Under the pieces are notes generated by a model, which saw only the letters and a list, made by a program, of their open reading frames with translations, had not been told where the DNA came from and did no database searches. The translations under genes were made by a program, and so were the position numbers. 64,000 nt of DNA from Eutypella sp. D-1 (Eukaryota; Ascomycota; Sordariomycetes; Xylariales; Diatrypaceae), in NCBI GenBank assembly GCA_023313575.1, contig JAJTTP010000031.1, positions 1 to 64,000 of the forward strand, in the 5' to 3' direction. Shown here piece after piece: positions 19,300 to 31,479 of this stretch. Position 1 is the stretch's first letter. Every line of letters starts with the position of its first letter.

Positions 19300-20664
19300 T
19301 AGTATAATATGATGTACGAATGGGCGGCAATAAAAGGAATAATTTCTTAAAAATGTTGAAAAGATGAGAAAATAAAGTGAAGCGATGGGAAACGGTAATC
19401 GGAAACGGCTTTATAAGGTATTCTTGCCGGCCCTAATCAGGTGCAGGCCAGTTAGGTACAGGACAGGTAGCCACCACAGGCACCTGGAAAAGGCCACGAA
19501 ACCGGCTCCTGTCGAAGGTGGTGATCCCAGGCTCCCCAGGAGTCGGACTATCATACCATTATCTACCATGAGGGCTTCGAACTAGACTTCTTAGCTGTCA
19601 TCTAGACACCTGGAGAGGAGAACGCATGGCCGTGCACAGCAAAGTACATACAGAATAACCAGTGCGGTCTCACGCTACCTAATGGGTTGATCTCGATGGG
19701 AACTTCTGGTTGTCAGGTTACCTGCCCAAGGGGCTTTGGGACAAGATCGAGGAAGAACATGAAAAGACTTGACTATATAGATAGTGTCCGAGTATGAGGC
19801 GGCGGAAGCGCAAATATATTTCATTATTGATACCCATACACTATGAAGATAGGCAATAGACTGACCGTATATATGCTTTGGGGCTGCTCCAGAAAACTTC
19901 TCCTAGGCTTGTGTCAAGAGTACGGAGATACATATCATTATTGGCCAATCATATTCTTAAACATATAAATTTCTACTTGCCAGATAGCTATTTCATATGA
20001 GATCCTACCAGGCCCCTATATAACACATGACGATGCTTACTCAAACGTAGGAGGTGGGGCACCTACCCCTATTTACCCCTATTTATGATAGCATCTTCAC
20101 GGCTTGCATACAAGTCCGGATGGTCAAGTCGCCGAAGAAATATCCCATACAACATTACCTATGTAGAAAATGGGGTGAGAGGGTCCCGATTGTCTACTAG
20201 GTAGACATGTGCCCTTGGCATTGAATCGGGGGAAGCCCGCATAGCCAAACTACAGGGCAGGGGCTATGTACGAGATCCTCACCGAATCCTTCAATGTGAA
20301 ACCATATTGTAGGCAGTCCCGCCAAGTATCATATTTTCATGTTCGTATTGTATCCAGTAAGTTCAAAGGGCAGACCCTTATGATTCTTTTATCGATGATC
20401 CGATGCCATGTTAATGCACGTATACCAGAGCCAAGCACCCCTGCATATAAGCAGGACAGATAGACGCTATAGAAGTTGGCTCGTATACAACATATAGTTA
20501 ATTCAACTTAATTCAACTAACTAGGCTCCTAATTAGGTCCACCCTCGGCATATATCGCGTGCTATATCGCTCTACAAGCGGCCATAGATGCGACATGGTT
20601 ATATATACATAGTTATCACATGGCGCTATGCCAAGACCAAAGGATAGCAGCACCCGGGGCCCGA
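19300..20664. other. Intergenic spacer
   Basis: No gene is supported over 1.4 kb. The sequence is AT-leaning with poor coding character. Confidence 0.4.
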
Positions 20665-21383
20665 TCACGTGCACTCGACGAAGTTGTTGCCGCTGGCGCC
20701 GTTGTGGGTGATGGCGCCGGCATACTGGCCGTTCTCGTTGAAGACGACCCTGTCCGCGCCCGGCGAGCCGCCGGTGTAGGGGTCGAAGCTACTCAGGATC
20801 GGGAACTCCTGGTACGGGCCGGAGACGGCGAAGTCGAACCCCTCCCGGTTGTTGAAGGTGTGCGGGTAGTCGTTGCTGCCGACCGTCTCGCCGTTCTCGA
20901 ACAGGCTGTAGGGGGGTTGTTTAGTCGGAATGAACAACAGCGTAAAGAGGGCGAAAAAGTACAAGGGGGCAGGGAAAGCCCGCCTCGACATGGCACTCGG
21001 AGCCGGGCTCGCGCCTGTGGCTGCTGGAGAACATAGACCACGTAGCGATCAGTTTCCCTAGGGACAAGGGGAGCTAAACTCACTTGTAACCAGTGCTAAC
21101 CGCCTCATCCACGGTCTTCTGGTAGTAGCAGACCTTATCGCAGGTCGCAGCGCATGCCTGCTGCCTGGTGTCGAGGGGGCCGGCCGACACGTTCAGTGCC
21201 GACAGCGCCGCCAGGAAGAAGACGGACAGGATCTGCAGACAACAGCCCATACTTCATTAGCACCGAAATGACTGTTTATCATAGTTCGCGATCTCCAGGC
21301 TGGGCTGGGCGAGGGAGCCGCGCCACGTGCGCGCCATCAAAGGGGGGGGGGGGTTGTTGCTGTCATACCTTGGTACCAGCCAT
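20665..21383 (-). CDS. Secreted guanyl-specific ribonuclease (T1/F1/N1 family)
   Basis: Exons 21383-21369 (only 15 nt), 21232-21084 and 20905-20665 sum to 405 nt (134 aa). Both introns (136 and 178 nt) keep phase. A signal peptide ([18 protein letters not shown], about residues 5-22) precedes a short propeptide and the mature enzyme (C-A-A-T-C start). All four catalytic positions of T1-type RNases are visible: His70 in YPHTFNN, Glu88 in YQEFPIL, Arg107 in ADRVVF and His122 in ITHNGAS. The protein ends NNFVECT with the conserved last cysteine. These small enzymes cleave RNA 3' of guanosine and are secreted, probably for nutrition or competition. It is the compact T1 type without long extra loops. 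Confidence 0.92.
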
Positions 21384-23806
21384 AGTGAGCGACTAAGATA
21401 ATATGCGTTTGCGTTTTAGTGGGTGAGGACGTAGGCTGGCTACCGTGCGTAAAGACGATCTTGATGTGATAGAGAGAGGTGGTGATGACTCGCGTACAAG
21501 TAGAGCCCGAGCGGGACGCTCGATTGCATTTATACTCGGCAAAACCTCCTTTACCCCTACGACCGTTGTAGAAGACCCACGTGCTTGTTTCCAGGCTACA
21601 CACATCACATGCGAAACATCCAATCAAGTTTCTTCCTCCTGCGGCTGTCAGCCGGTCGAATGAGATGATGCGTATCTTCCCAGGGGGGGGTTCAACAACC
21701 TCGCCGGCTACCCGGGCAATTGGCGGTGGTCAGGTGGAGGTTGGCCCCGGAGTGGGGGGGGGGGGGGAGATCAGGTCGTGGCGCCCCTGAGCTAGCCCGC
21801 CATACCTTCCAATTCAAAACACAAAACTGGGCTTGTTTTAGTCGAACAGGAGAAATGCCGTCACGACGCCCTCAAGCAAACCCCCAATAAGAATCAGATG
21901 CGATAAGCTTTTCTTGCCGGAGCTCGGTGACAGGAACTGGCTGGCGTAGGTTATTGGAGGGGGCAATCTAACCGGCACGCGGGGGACCACTAGAAAGGCA
22001 GGACGGGCCCATCTGCCGTCATGATTGGAACATCGCGCATCGTTTTCTTAGCGGGCCTCCCCCCTGGCCCCCCGGCAGATCTACACTACATCGTGCAGCA
22101 CTACAACGACCTGCCCTATCAGCGCTAGTTCCACGACAACGGATCACCCCCAATCTGGGAACTTCCCGTTATCATACAGATCGGCAATCATCATAGCTCG
22201 TCAAGTTGTCGTGCAGCAGCGGCTTTTTTTTTCTTCCCTTTTTCTTATTTTGATTCAGGCTGGCTGATGCGAGGATTAAAGTATCCTGGTGGTTGGCTGG
22301 ACTAAGTTGCCTGTGGCTTCTTTGTCAAAACTTCGTTGTTGTCTCGGTAGATCAAGATCTCCGCGGCCTGTTCCAACAGCCAACCAACGAACTGGGACGG
22401 CCTGGCGGCTAGCATCGATGTATGAGATGCGACGACAGGAGGCATCTTGGCAGCTCTACCAATTCATGCGTCGGCGAGAAAATATGGGGCTCGGCCGGCG
22501 CATAGACGATTGCTACCTACCTACCACCACCTCCGTACCCGAATAAAGCCTCTTGCCGGATTTGGAAAACGGGGCCGTGGTCTACGGATTCTGTGGGAGG
22601 TCCTCCACCCTGATGATCTCAAGAATAGATAACCTCAAGACCTTATCTTATCTAACTTTCAGGTAGCATGAAGGGAAGTCACAGTACCGGACGCTTTTAA
22701 GACGCCGACTTATCCAGGAAATAAAGAAATGACCCTATCTATTGCGAAGCATCAGCGAGATAGCGTCGCGGCTGCCGGTAGGTCTTAGAACCATCCCCAA
22801 GAGCAACACCTAAGCCCGTGTCGTTTTCTTCAAGCAACAGACAACATGAATTATCTCGTGCTTTTAAATGGCCGACCACCTGGATTATGTCCGGAGATGG
22901 CCGAGTCTTAGCAAAAAGTGAGAGCTTTGGAAACCACTTCAGACCCCCTCAACGTCATAGCAGATCAGTAAGTCTGTCACAACCTCTTATCACACCATGT
23001 CATATATAAAAACAACACAAACCCTAAGTAAGTAGCTGGGTGAACTTCTCTTCCCCTTCCCCTTCCCCTTTATTCAATTATATTCCCGTATAAACTTTTT
23101 CCGAGCACGAACGGAACGGACGATCCATCAAATCTTAAAGCAAGTAAAAGCTCGGCTCGGATGGGGGAGCTATAGATTGAGCGAAGAGAGGTCGAAGTGC
23201 CCATTTACAACGGACAGTAGAAAACATACGGAAAGTCTTTTTTTCTTCTCTCTTTACTGCTACGGGCATAGCTGCTCGGATAGGCCAGGTATCAAAATAA
23301 ACCCGATTTATAATAGAATACACGGAAGAAGAGAAAGAAGACGGAGGGAGGGAGGGAGAGGGGAAAGGTTAAATTAAAAAAAAGTTTGTGAACACCCAGG
23401 AAACGATCCCATACATATCCGTCCGTTATCCCGACCAAAAGACCCGACCCGACCCAACCTGACCCAACCAAGGTCTACGAGACAACAACAACAAACTCCG
23501 GACGTCCCCCCCCCCTTCCCTTATCGAAAACTCCGAATTGCCAACACCCCCCGCCAACATAACGCCAACCCCCAAAGTTATGATCCTGAAAGAAAGAAAG
23601 AAAGAAAGGACTCCCGAACGAAACTAAACTAAACTCCGGCCGGATAGGGGTATCGTATCAATGATCTCTTCTCTTTTTTTTTTCCGCAAAGCTCGTCGTC
23701 ACGTCACATCGCATCACATCACATCAAAGATGGCGCCGGCGCAGTATTAGTAGTGAGCGCGCGGTCATACGTTGTGCGCCGTGTCGTGTCGTTGTCGTGT
23801 CGTGTG
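21384..23806. other. Intergenic region
   Basis: No gene is supported. It contains homopolymer G/C runs (about 21757-21768), a GAAA microsatellite near 23588-23610 and a poly-T run at 23673. Open frames here are short and compositionally simple. Confidence 0.4.
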
Positions 23807-26119
23807 TCAATCTTTCTTCTTCTTTTTCTTCTTCTGGTCCTGGTCGTGGTTTTGGTTCTGGCCGGAATACCGAAGCGCAAGGCGATCGAGGAAATGGCTG
23901 TGGCGGATCCCATTAGGCCGGCCCCTAGCGAACTCGTCGATGGCGCCCTGCACGTCGTAGCCGCAGCGCTCGACCAGGTAGCAGACGAGGAAGTAGCCGG
24001 TGCGGTTGAACCCGTAGTGGCAGTGGACGCCCACCACCACGTGCTGGTCTTCGCTCCAGTCGTCGGACTCCTCCTCCGTGGCCGCCCGCTGCTTCTGGTC
24101 CTCCCGGATCTCGTCTACCAGCTTGATGAAGTTGGCCACGTCCTATATATCCTATCTATTAGCGTTGATTTTCATCATGGCATCTTTTTTCGTAGGGCGT
24201 TCAGAGGATTATAGAAGAAGAGACGCAATTTCACGGCAAAAGATAAGTTTCCGTACATACCGTATCTGTGGGCGGGATCTTGGAGACGGTGGGAAGCTTA
24301 TGATACTTGATCCCATGGCCAAAGTTTCTAGGGTCGTACACGGGATTATCGTGACTGATGTCGATTATATCTTTGATCATTGTTCCCCTGCCAAAAAAAA
24401 GAAAAAAAAACATTTAGCGACTCGTGTGTAAATCTCAAGTTTCGTCATACCACATTCATTTCTTACCATTTCTCCGTAAATATTCGCGGGGAGTGCTCAT
24501 CGTCGACTTCACGGAGAGTCTTCATCGCACGAAAAATGCCCCCTATCGGCTCGGACACCGGCTGCACCGACTTCCACTTGGCAAGGTTCTTGACGTCCCA
24601 CTTTCCTTCGCGGGAAAGGTACTGTAGCTGCCAGGCGCTGCCAGGGGTGCGGAACCTTGTTAGAGTCTATATATTCATCGAAACAAGAGGAAGCTTGGGG
24701 GCCAACAACGACTTACAGAGAGAAACGCCCTGTGATGTGCTCGTTCATGAAATCGGATATCAAGCCCGCCAGGATGCGCACGGACTTCGAGTAGAGCACG
24801 GCATGTCCAGAAGGGAGCAGAACGCTCTGCACGACTTTCGTCGGGTGTGCTGGTAGGGAGGGCGTCTTCTGATGCGAGGTATCCGTGTCCTTGGGGGTCG
24901 TTGGGTCGTCGAACGAGTCTTCTGAAGTATCTAGCTGCCGCTGATGCTCGAAATCTTCGTTGCTGATGGATTCGATGGATGTAGGTAGGGTCCGGCTTGG
25001 TTTCGTCGTGACCACGGGAGCCGCAGAGTCCGGTACGGGTGTGCTACTAGACGGGTCGTCACTGGCCACAAGAGTAGATCCGTTGGATGCCGAGGGTTCT
25101 GGTGAATCCTTGCCCACTGTGTCGTGTGGCGAACTCAGAATACGTTCAATCTTTTCGATATCCTTGGGCGGCGTCACCTCATCTTGCTTCCCACCGATGA
25201 GGTAGACGGGGATATCAAGGCCCGCCCATGCCGGCTCTCCAAATAATCCACCTGACAGTTTCCCGCCATTGTACACTGGAAGACACCCCCACGCCATGCG
25301 ACGGAAGACTGGTGTTCGACTCTGGCTGTTGAATCGGTCCTGGAGCGTACGGGTCTGGAGATCAGTATCGGGTCCTACAAAGCGCTTGACACTAGCACTA
25401 TCGGGTCCGCCCCATCTGTCCCATGCACGCCAAAGATTGAATATGAACTCAGGGACCCAAAGCAGCCTTCTCATAACTCTCGCTTTGGCCTCGGGCGGCG
25501 CCTCCGCTACGGGGCATATCGCGATAAGGCCCATGACATGCGACGGAAGAGGCGTATGGTGAGTGGACAGCGGATTTGCGAGCCGTGCCGCCAGCACTGT
25601 TCCCATGCTATGACCAATCAATACCACGCCCTGCTTTTCCGCCCGGTGCTCCTCGATGACGGTTTCCAGGAGGTCCAGGAGGGCATCGGTCGAATAAGCA
25701 TCCCATGTTGTCGGCGCAAACTCCGAAAGCCCGCAGCCAGGCAAGTCGACGGCAAGACAAGAGGCAGAGTTGACGAGACTGCCGAGGAGGGGATGAAACT
25801 GCGCGACGGACCCGCCGAGGCCATGCAGGAATACCAACAGGGGCAGTGGGGCCGGGTCTTTAGGCAGCTCGGCGGCCTTGGGGTGAGGCCGATAGAAGAC
25901 GCGGATTCCCGGGTAGGTGATCTTGGACCGGCCAGCAGTATACGACTTGATTACCGAGAAGTCGCGGATTAGCTGGGGATCCGTGGCTTTGGCATCTTTC
26001 GAGCCTGATCCGTTGAAAGCGACGCGCTGGCGGGCCATTCGTCGAACTAACCATGCGCCGCCAACTACGGACACCAGACCGATCTGAAGATATACGAAAC
26101 GATTTGTCCTAAAGTACAT
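23807..26119 (-). CDS. Alpha/beta-hydrolase fused to an RNA-triphosphatase-like dual-specificity phosphatase
   Basis: Exons 26119-24717, 24637-24467, 24387-24261 and 24142-23807 sum to 2037 nt (678 aa), with all phases closing. Residues about 10-26 are a hydrophobic anchor. Residues about 90-460 form an alpha/beta-hydrolase with HGLGG (99-103), nucleophile elbow GHSMG (Ser171), an acid in GGKQDEVTPP and a His in LPSGHAVLYS, interrupted by a Ser/Thr/Pro-rich insert. From about 468 a cysteine phosphatase follows, with VHCHYGFNRTG (Cys608, Arg614) and ARGRPNGIRHSHFL. This resembles the cysteine-type mRNA-capping RNA triphosphatase of animals rather than ordinary MAP-kinase phosphatases. The tail is Lys-rich. 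The hydrolase frame's TAA lies inside the first GTAAGT donor, and the phosphatase exons have no upstream ATG of their own, which supports one joined protein. Retention of intron 1 would give a hydrolase-only product. Confidence 0.8.
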
Positions 26120-28232
26120 AATGAGTACAGTGCCCTATTATAACGTGCTCTGGTGCAGAAAGCTAAAAAAAGGTATCATAATAATCGCGAGCGGCAGTTG
26201 TGCTGTTGTGGGGAACGATGTACATATAGTTCAACTCATATCTAAACGGACAACGATAGCGATGGGATCTGTAAATGGCCATCTCCAGATATGTTGCCGG
26301 GAGCCGAGACCGGCATTATGAGAGACAGATAGATAACACTGGTCAAAGGGACATCAAGGTGGCAGGAAAGAGTAATGTAGTGGTGTTCTGTATCGCTGGG
26401 TGTTACCTGCTTACCTATGCGACGTTGAGGAAAGTGTTGCTTGGCGTTTGGAATACTCGAGGCAATCGCGAATCAACAGTTTATACTCCTCCCAAGTTAC
26501 GAGGTGGAGGGAAAGGTCCACGGGTAGGATGTAGGTCAGTAATTAATAGGCTAGCTAGCAGGCTGCAGGTTGACTGGATGGGTGGGTGGGTGCTTGTTTT
26601 CTCGCTTGATTGCCTTTCCTGCTGGTTTTGCTGGGCTGGTTATTTATTTATTAAGTAGGTATGGTCTGTGTTTCGGAATTTACGATATATCGGGCATGAA
26701 CGAACACTGGGAGAAAAAAAAACAAGTGATTTGTATATCGCTCATTCACTCCGTACAACTTTAAATTCCGAATGTCAAGACGACGTTCGAGAATGGAAGT
26801 CAAGTCTTGGTTGGTCTCGTAAGGCTTGCGAGGTTTGATTTGCTCACAATTAGGTAAGTCCGCCTGAGGTGGGAGAAATGGTCAAGCGCTATCCGCTACC
26901 GGCCGAGAGAAAGAATGTCACAATTTTTAGTTTTGCACACGTCCGTGTTCTTCTCAAGTCTGTCTGTCTGTCTGTCTCTACCCGATGCGAAATGGCCACC
27001 TGGAAGGGTTTGCTCGGATATATATATATATATATATGTAGGGTGTGTAGCAATCAAAAATAATTTTTGAGACAAGTTGATACAGGTAGGAATGTATGTA
27101 TCTGGGTCCAGATATTAGAAGTTGCGACTACCTCTCGGTGGATCTATACCTAATAGTTAGCAGCTTGTGAGTAGTTATCCCGAGCTTTATGTAGGTAGCT
27201 ACTAAGTAGCTGATATACTCCGAGATACCTAGGTAGTTATAAAAGCCCGGTATATTCCAAGTCAATGACATAGAATCAACCTACTGGTTTCGCATTAGGT
27301 AGCCATAACCGCAATTATAATTATAATTCACAACGACCACCACAATTGCCCGTGCCGCCTCGATGCATATGTATCTCGTAGCTGGTAGGTACATAGATAG
27401 ATGCCCAGGCTGTCAGGGCTACCTACCTACCTAGCCTAACATATCAGCCTAGGTGCCCAACCCTAGGTAACCAACCAAACACGGGGGAGCGCTGGGCGCT
27501 GAAGGAAGAAACACATCCATAGCGTCTTTTTGGGGCCCGTCAGATCGTCCATCCCCGTCCCAACGTGTGCTGTGGGGACGCCGCCATTGGATTAACTATA
27601 ACTTGTACCTGAAAAAAAGCAACTTCCAAACTTCCAATGCAGCCGCTTATCCGCACATCGAACAACCCTACCCCCCCTCCTCCCCCTATTACACTTACAA
27701 GTACGCTTTAGGTACAAGGCTGACGGCAAGCCGGATGCATGCCAGCTCTCCATGTGGCTATTCTGGGTTTTCCTTCTTATTAAAGAAAGAAAGAAAGAAA
27801 GAAAAGGAGATGAGGAAGATAGTTTCGAAATACGAAGGGGTGTTGCACAGCCATTGCTTGATACCTAAGCTACTTTGGAGCTTAAGGTTGATAACATGGA
27901 TGTATAATACATAGAGCGGACGGGAACAGGCCCTCGTTGCGGACAAGGTTCTTCTCGCCCTAACCCATGCGCCCCTGAACGTAAACTATTAGGTGCTTCC
28001 CGCCAGAGCTCTTCTCCCTATGACCCACTCCTCGCTGCCTGATGTTATTGTTATTGTACATATATAAATTGGGCTGGGCTGAGCCGGGCTGTGTTAAGCT
28101 TCAACGTGTATGTATGTATGAAATACTAACGCCCTAACTGGGTGTATAGATATGCCTTCTCCCATCATCATCTCTCATAAACTACCCCCTCGTACTCGTA
28201 CATTAAAAGCCGGCATGGGCGCGAGACTCGGC
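26120..28232. other. Intergenic region with microsatellites and CCTAGG/TAGGTA motifs
   Basis: No gene is supported over 2.1 kb. It holds a TCTG run near 26960-26976, a TA run at 27018-27036, a GAAA run near 27783-27805, and dense ACCTACC/CCTAGG motifs at about 27190-27475. Confidence 0.5.
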
Positions 28233-29069
28233 TCACCGCGCACCGACGCCCTCCTTCCAACCGATCGGGATCAGCGCGGCGGCGATGTCGTTGATCCCGC
28301 GCTCCGTAGCCAGCATGTTGAACTGCGAGGCGGCGTTCCGGGTATCGAGGACCTCGACCCGCATCCCCAGGCTGCCGATGTACCGCCTCAGCTGCGGGCT
28401 GATCGGTCGTATGCTGGGCCCGGTTCCCAGGATCAATATGTCTGTGTAAAATGATTTTGTTTTAGCGCGAAGGTGTCTTCAGGAACCCCGACTGCTCTCC
28501 GCGCACCCTCCATAGCCCGCGCCCCCCCCCCCTCTTCGTGGGCAAATATGTTTATATATAGGGTATGGGGAAAAAAGGAAGAACCTACCTGGTCGTGGCC
28601 ACACCAGATCAAACAAACCCAGCGACTCATCCGGGACCTCCCACTGGCCCTTCCCATTCAGAAGCCTTTTCTCACCACTGCCACCGCGCGCTAACCAGGG
28701 CCGCCAGGCAAAGGCCTCGCCACCGACGAGTATAGCACCGGAGCCATCCTCGATCGAGGCGCCGTTATTAAGCTTGAAGCCGGCGGACATGCAGACCTCG
28801 ACGGAGTGCGAGGGCGCCGGCGCGCCGCCCAGCAGGTCCAGCTTATCGAGTTCCGCCCCGGAGTCCTTGCCGCGGTCCGTTGCGCGGCGCGGAGTCGTGT
28901 GGAATAGCGCCGTCGCGGTCGCGAGGCGGAAGGGGGGAAGACTTCCCGTCGTCACGTTGGGTGGGTATTGTCGCTGCCTCTGCCCCGTCGCGCGCTGCTG
29001 CTGCTGCTGCAGTATGGAGCGCGCGGGACGTAGTGTTCGGCTGATTCGGATTGTTGGAAAGGAAGACAT
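28233..29069 (-). CDS. Mitochondrial complex I assembly factor, NDUFAF3-like (DUF498/Mth938 fold)
   Basis: Exons 29069-28589 and 28441-28233 join in phase 1 across a 147-nt intron, giving 229 aa. The N-terminus is rich in Arg, Ser and Gln with no acidic residues (TIRISRTLRPARSIL), a good mitochondrial presequence. The conserved part has LDLLGGAPAPSHSVEVC, GFKLNNGASIEDGSGAILVG and then, across the splice, DILILGTGPSIRP, LGMRVEVLDTRNAASQFN and AAALIPIGW, the hallmarks of the NDUFAF3/Mth938 family. In other eukaryotes this protein acts with NDUFAF4 in early assembly of respiratory complex I in the matrix. Confidence 0.88.
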
Positions 29070-30115
29070 GATGGCGGCAGCGTGATTCGAGGCGATAGTA
29101 GAGGAGGAGGTGGTGGTGGTAGTGGTGGGCGGGGTTCGGGTTCTTTAGATTGCGAAATGTGCGCTCATCATGTTAGGGACCTGAGGTCATTTGCATAGCT
29201 GAATGAACCTATATGATCTTTAACGTATGACGGAAGTTGCGAAAAAGCAAAGAAATAAAGCTTTGTCGGTGAAATTGGTTGCAAATCAAAGTAATGGATA
29301 GCTTAGGGTAGGTAGGTAGGTAACTTGGGAATAATTTACGTAGCAGCAGCGCTCTTCTCACATCTCATAGTAAGCGCGGATCAACGTCATAAGCCGGAGA
29401 AATTTTGGTGGTACCTTAGGTAGTATCTGTTCCACTGATATGCCGGTTTTGGTAGTGTACCCACACGGTCCAGTCCAATACAGAAGAGTGACCTGAAGAG
29501 TGACTTCAGAAGTTGCTAAAGAGGGGTACATCACTTTTCACCAAATCGTTGCGTGGATACAGGTATTTGGCAATATTTACGGTTCCCGTAGCTAGAGAGG
29601 CAGTGATACCTATCGCTGCCCCAGTTCAAGTTCTATATCGTCACCAGGAGATTGGCATCAGAAGTCAAAGATAATTTATTGCCCATGACTGTCCCCCTTT
29701 TTTTGTGTTGGTTTATTTTTTTATTCATTGATTTCTCTACTTCTTGTGACCGTGCCAGTAGCATCATGTGACAATCTGGCGGGGGAGCCAGCCACATACA
29801 CACACTCCCTCTCTCTTGTTTTATAAGGGATAGGAGTCGTGATGATTTTAGTTGGGTTGGAGACCAGGCATGTAATTGCTCTTCTTCCGAGAGAGAGATT
29901 GTTTTTCTTTCCCCTACACGAAGTAGAGTAATTCACACGCCGTTCTCCTCGTAATTGTCAACGCCACAGAGAGAAGAAGTCTAGACGCAAAACCATGGAC
30001 ATTCCCCACGCTCCCATCTCGCCGCCAAACCGAGCCGCCGCCACCACCACCACCACCCCAGAACGGTAGTAATCGCGATAGTAGAGGGGGAGGGTTGGCT
30101 TCGTAAATGGCGCGA
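29070..30115. other. Intergenic spacer
   Basis: No gene is supported. It includes a GGTGGT repeat at about 29108-29128, a TAGG microsatellite at about 29306-29321 and an ACC repeat at about 30040-30058. Confidence 0.4.
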
Positions 30116-30837
<722 letters not shown>

Positions 30838-31479
30838 GTTGGCGTTTTTTTGGTTTGGCAATTGACTCGCTGGCCGGGGATTGAGGTTGAAAGGAATGGG
30901 GGTTTGTGAATATCTCGAAGGGAGTGGATGTCTGACCGCGAGGTTTTCTTTTTTTTTTTTCTCTCCCACTAGGTAATCGTTGGTGTTGGATTTGCGCAGT
31001 GCACGGCAGGAAAGGACTTTAGGGATTTTCGTGTGAAAGAGTGGGGAATCTTATTGGCGGTCAGAATCGGCAATCGTTAATAGGTGGCCCCGATAAAGTC
31101 ACTTGGCAGGTATTGGAGCGGGAAAATTCAATTGATAAGTCCAGATAAGACGATATGTGTGGGTTGAAGGTGATAATAAGCTGATAAGAGAGGGGAAGTA
31201 AACCCTACTTTTCGCTAAGATAGTGAAAAAGCTTTGACCTATCGGTACGTACCATGTGTGTCCACACTTACCAGATCTAAACCAATCAAATGCTTTATTG
31301 GCTTAGGCAATCCACATCCACAAGAAATTCGGGTTTTCTCTGGTTTTGACGATAAGTTCTGCTCTACGATTTTTCCCTTTTTTTTCTCTCTTCCCTTCAG
31401 CCAGTCCAATTTCCAACATCCAACACCCAACGTCCAATACTAACGACAACGTCTCGACGACACGGCCTATCTCGTCACA
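30838..31479. promoter_or_regulatory. Shared divergent promoter of RPS14 and RPL7
   Basis: The spacer contains a cluster of GATA-type sites: GATAAA at 31092-31097 and GATAAG at 31134-31139, 31144-31149 and 31183-31188, plus GATAAT at 31172-31177. A telobox-like AACCCTA lies at 31201-31207, a motif linked to ribosomal-protein promoters in fungi. A T-run lies at 30949-30960 and pyrimidine-rich tracts precede the RPL7 start. Confidence 0.5.
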
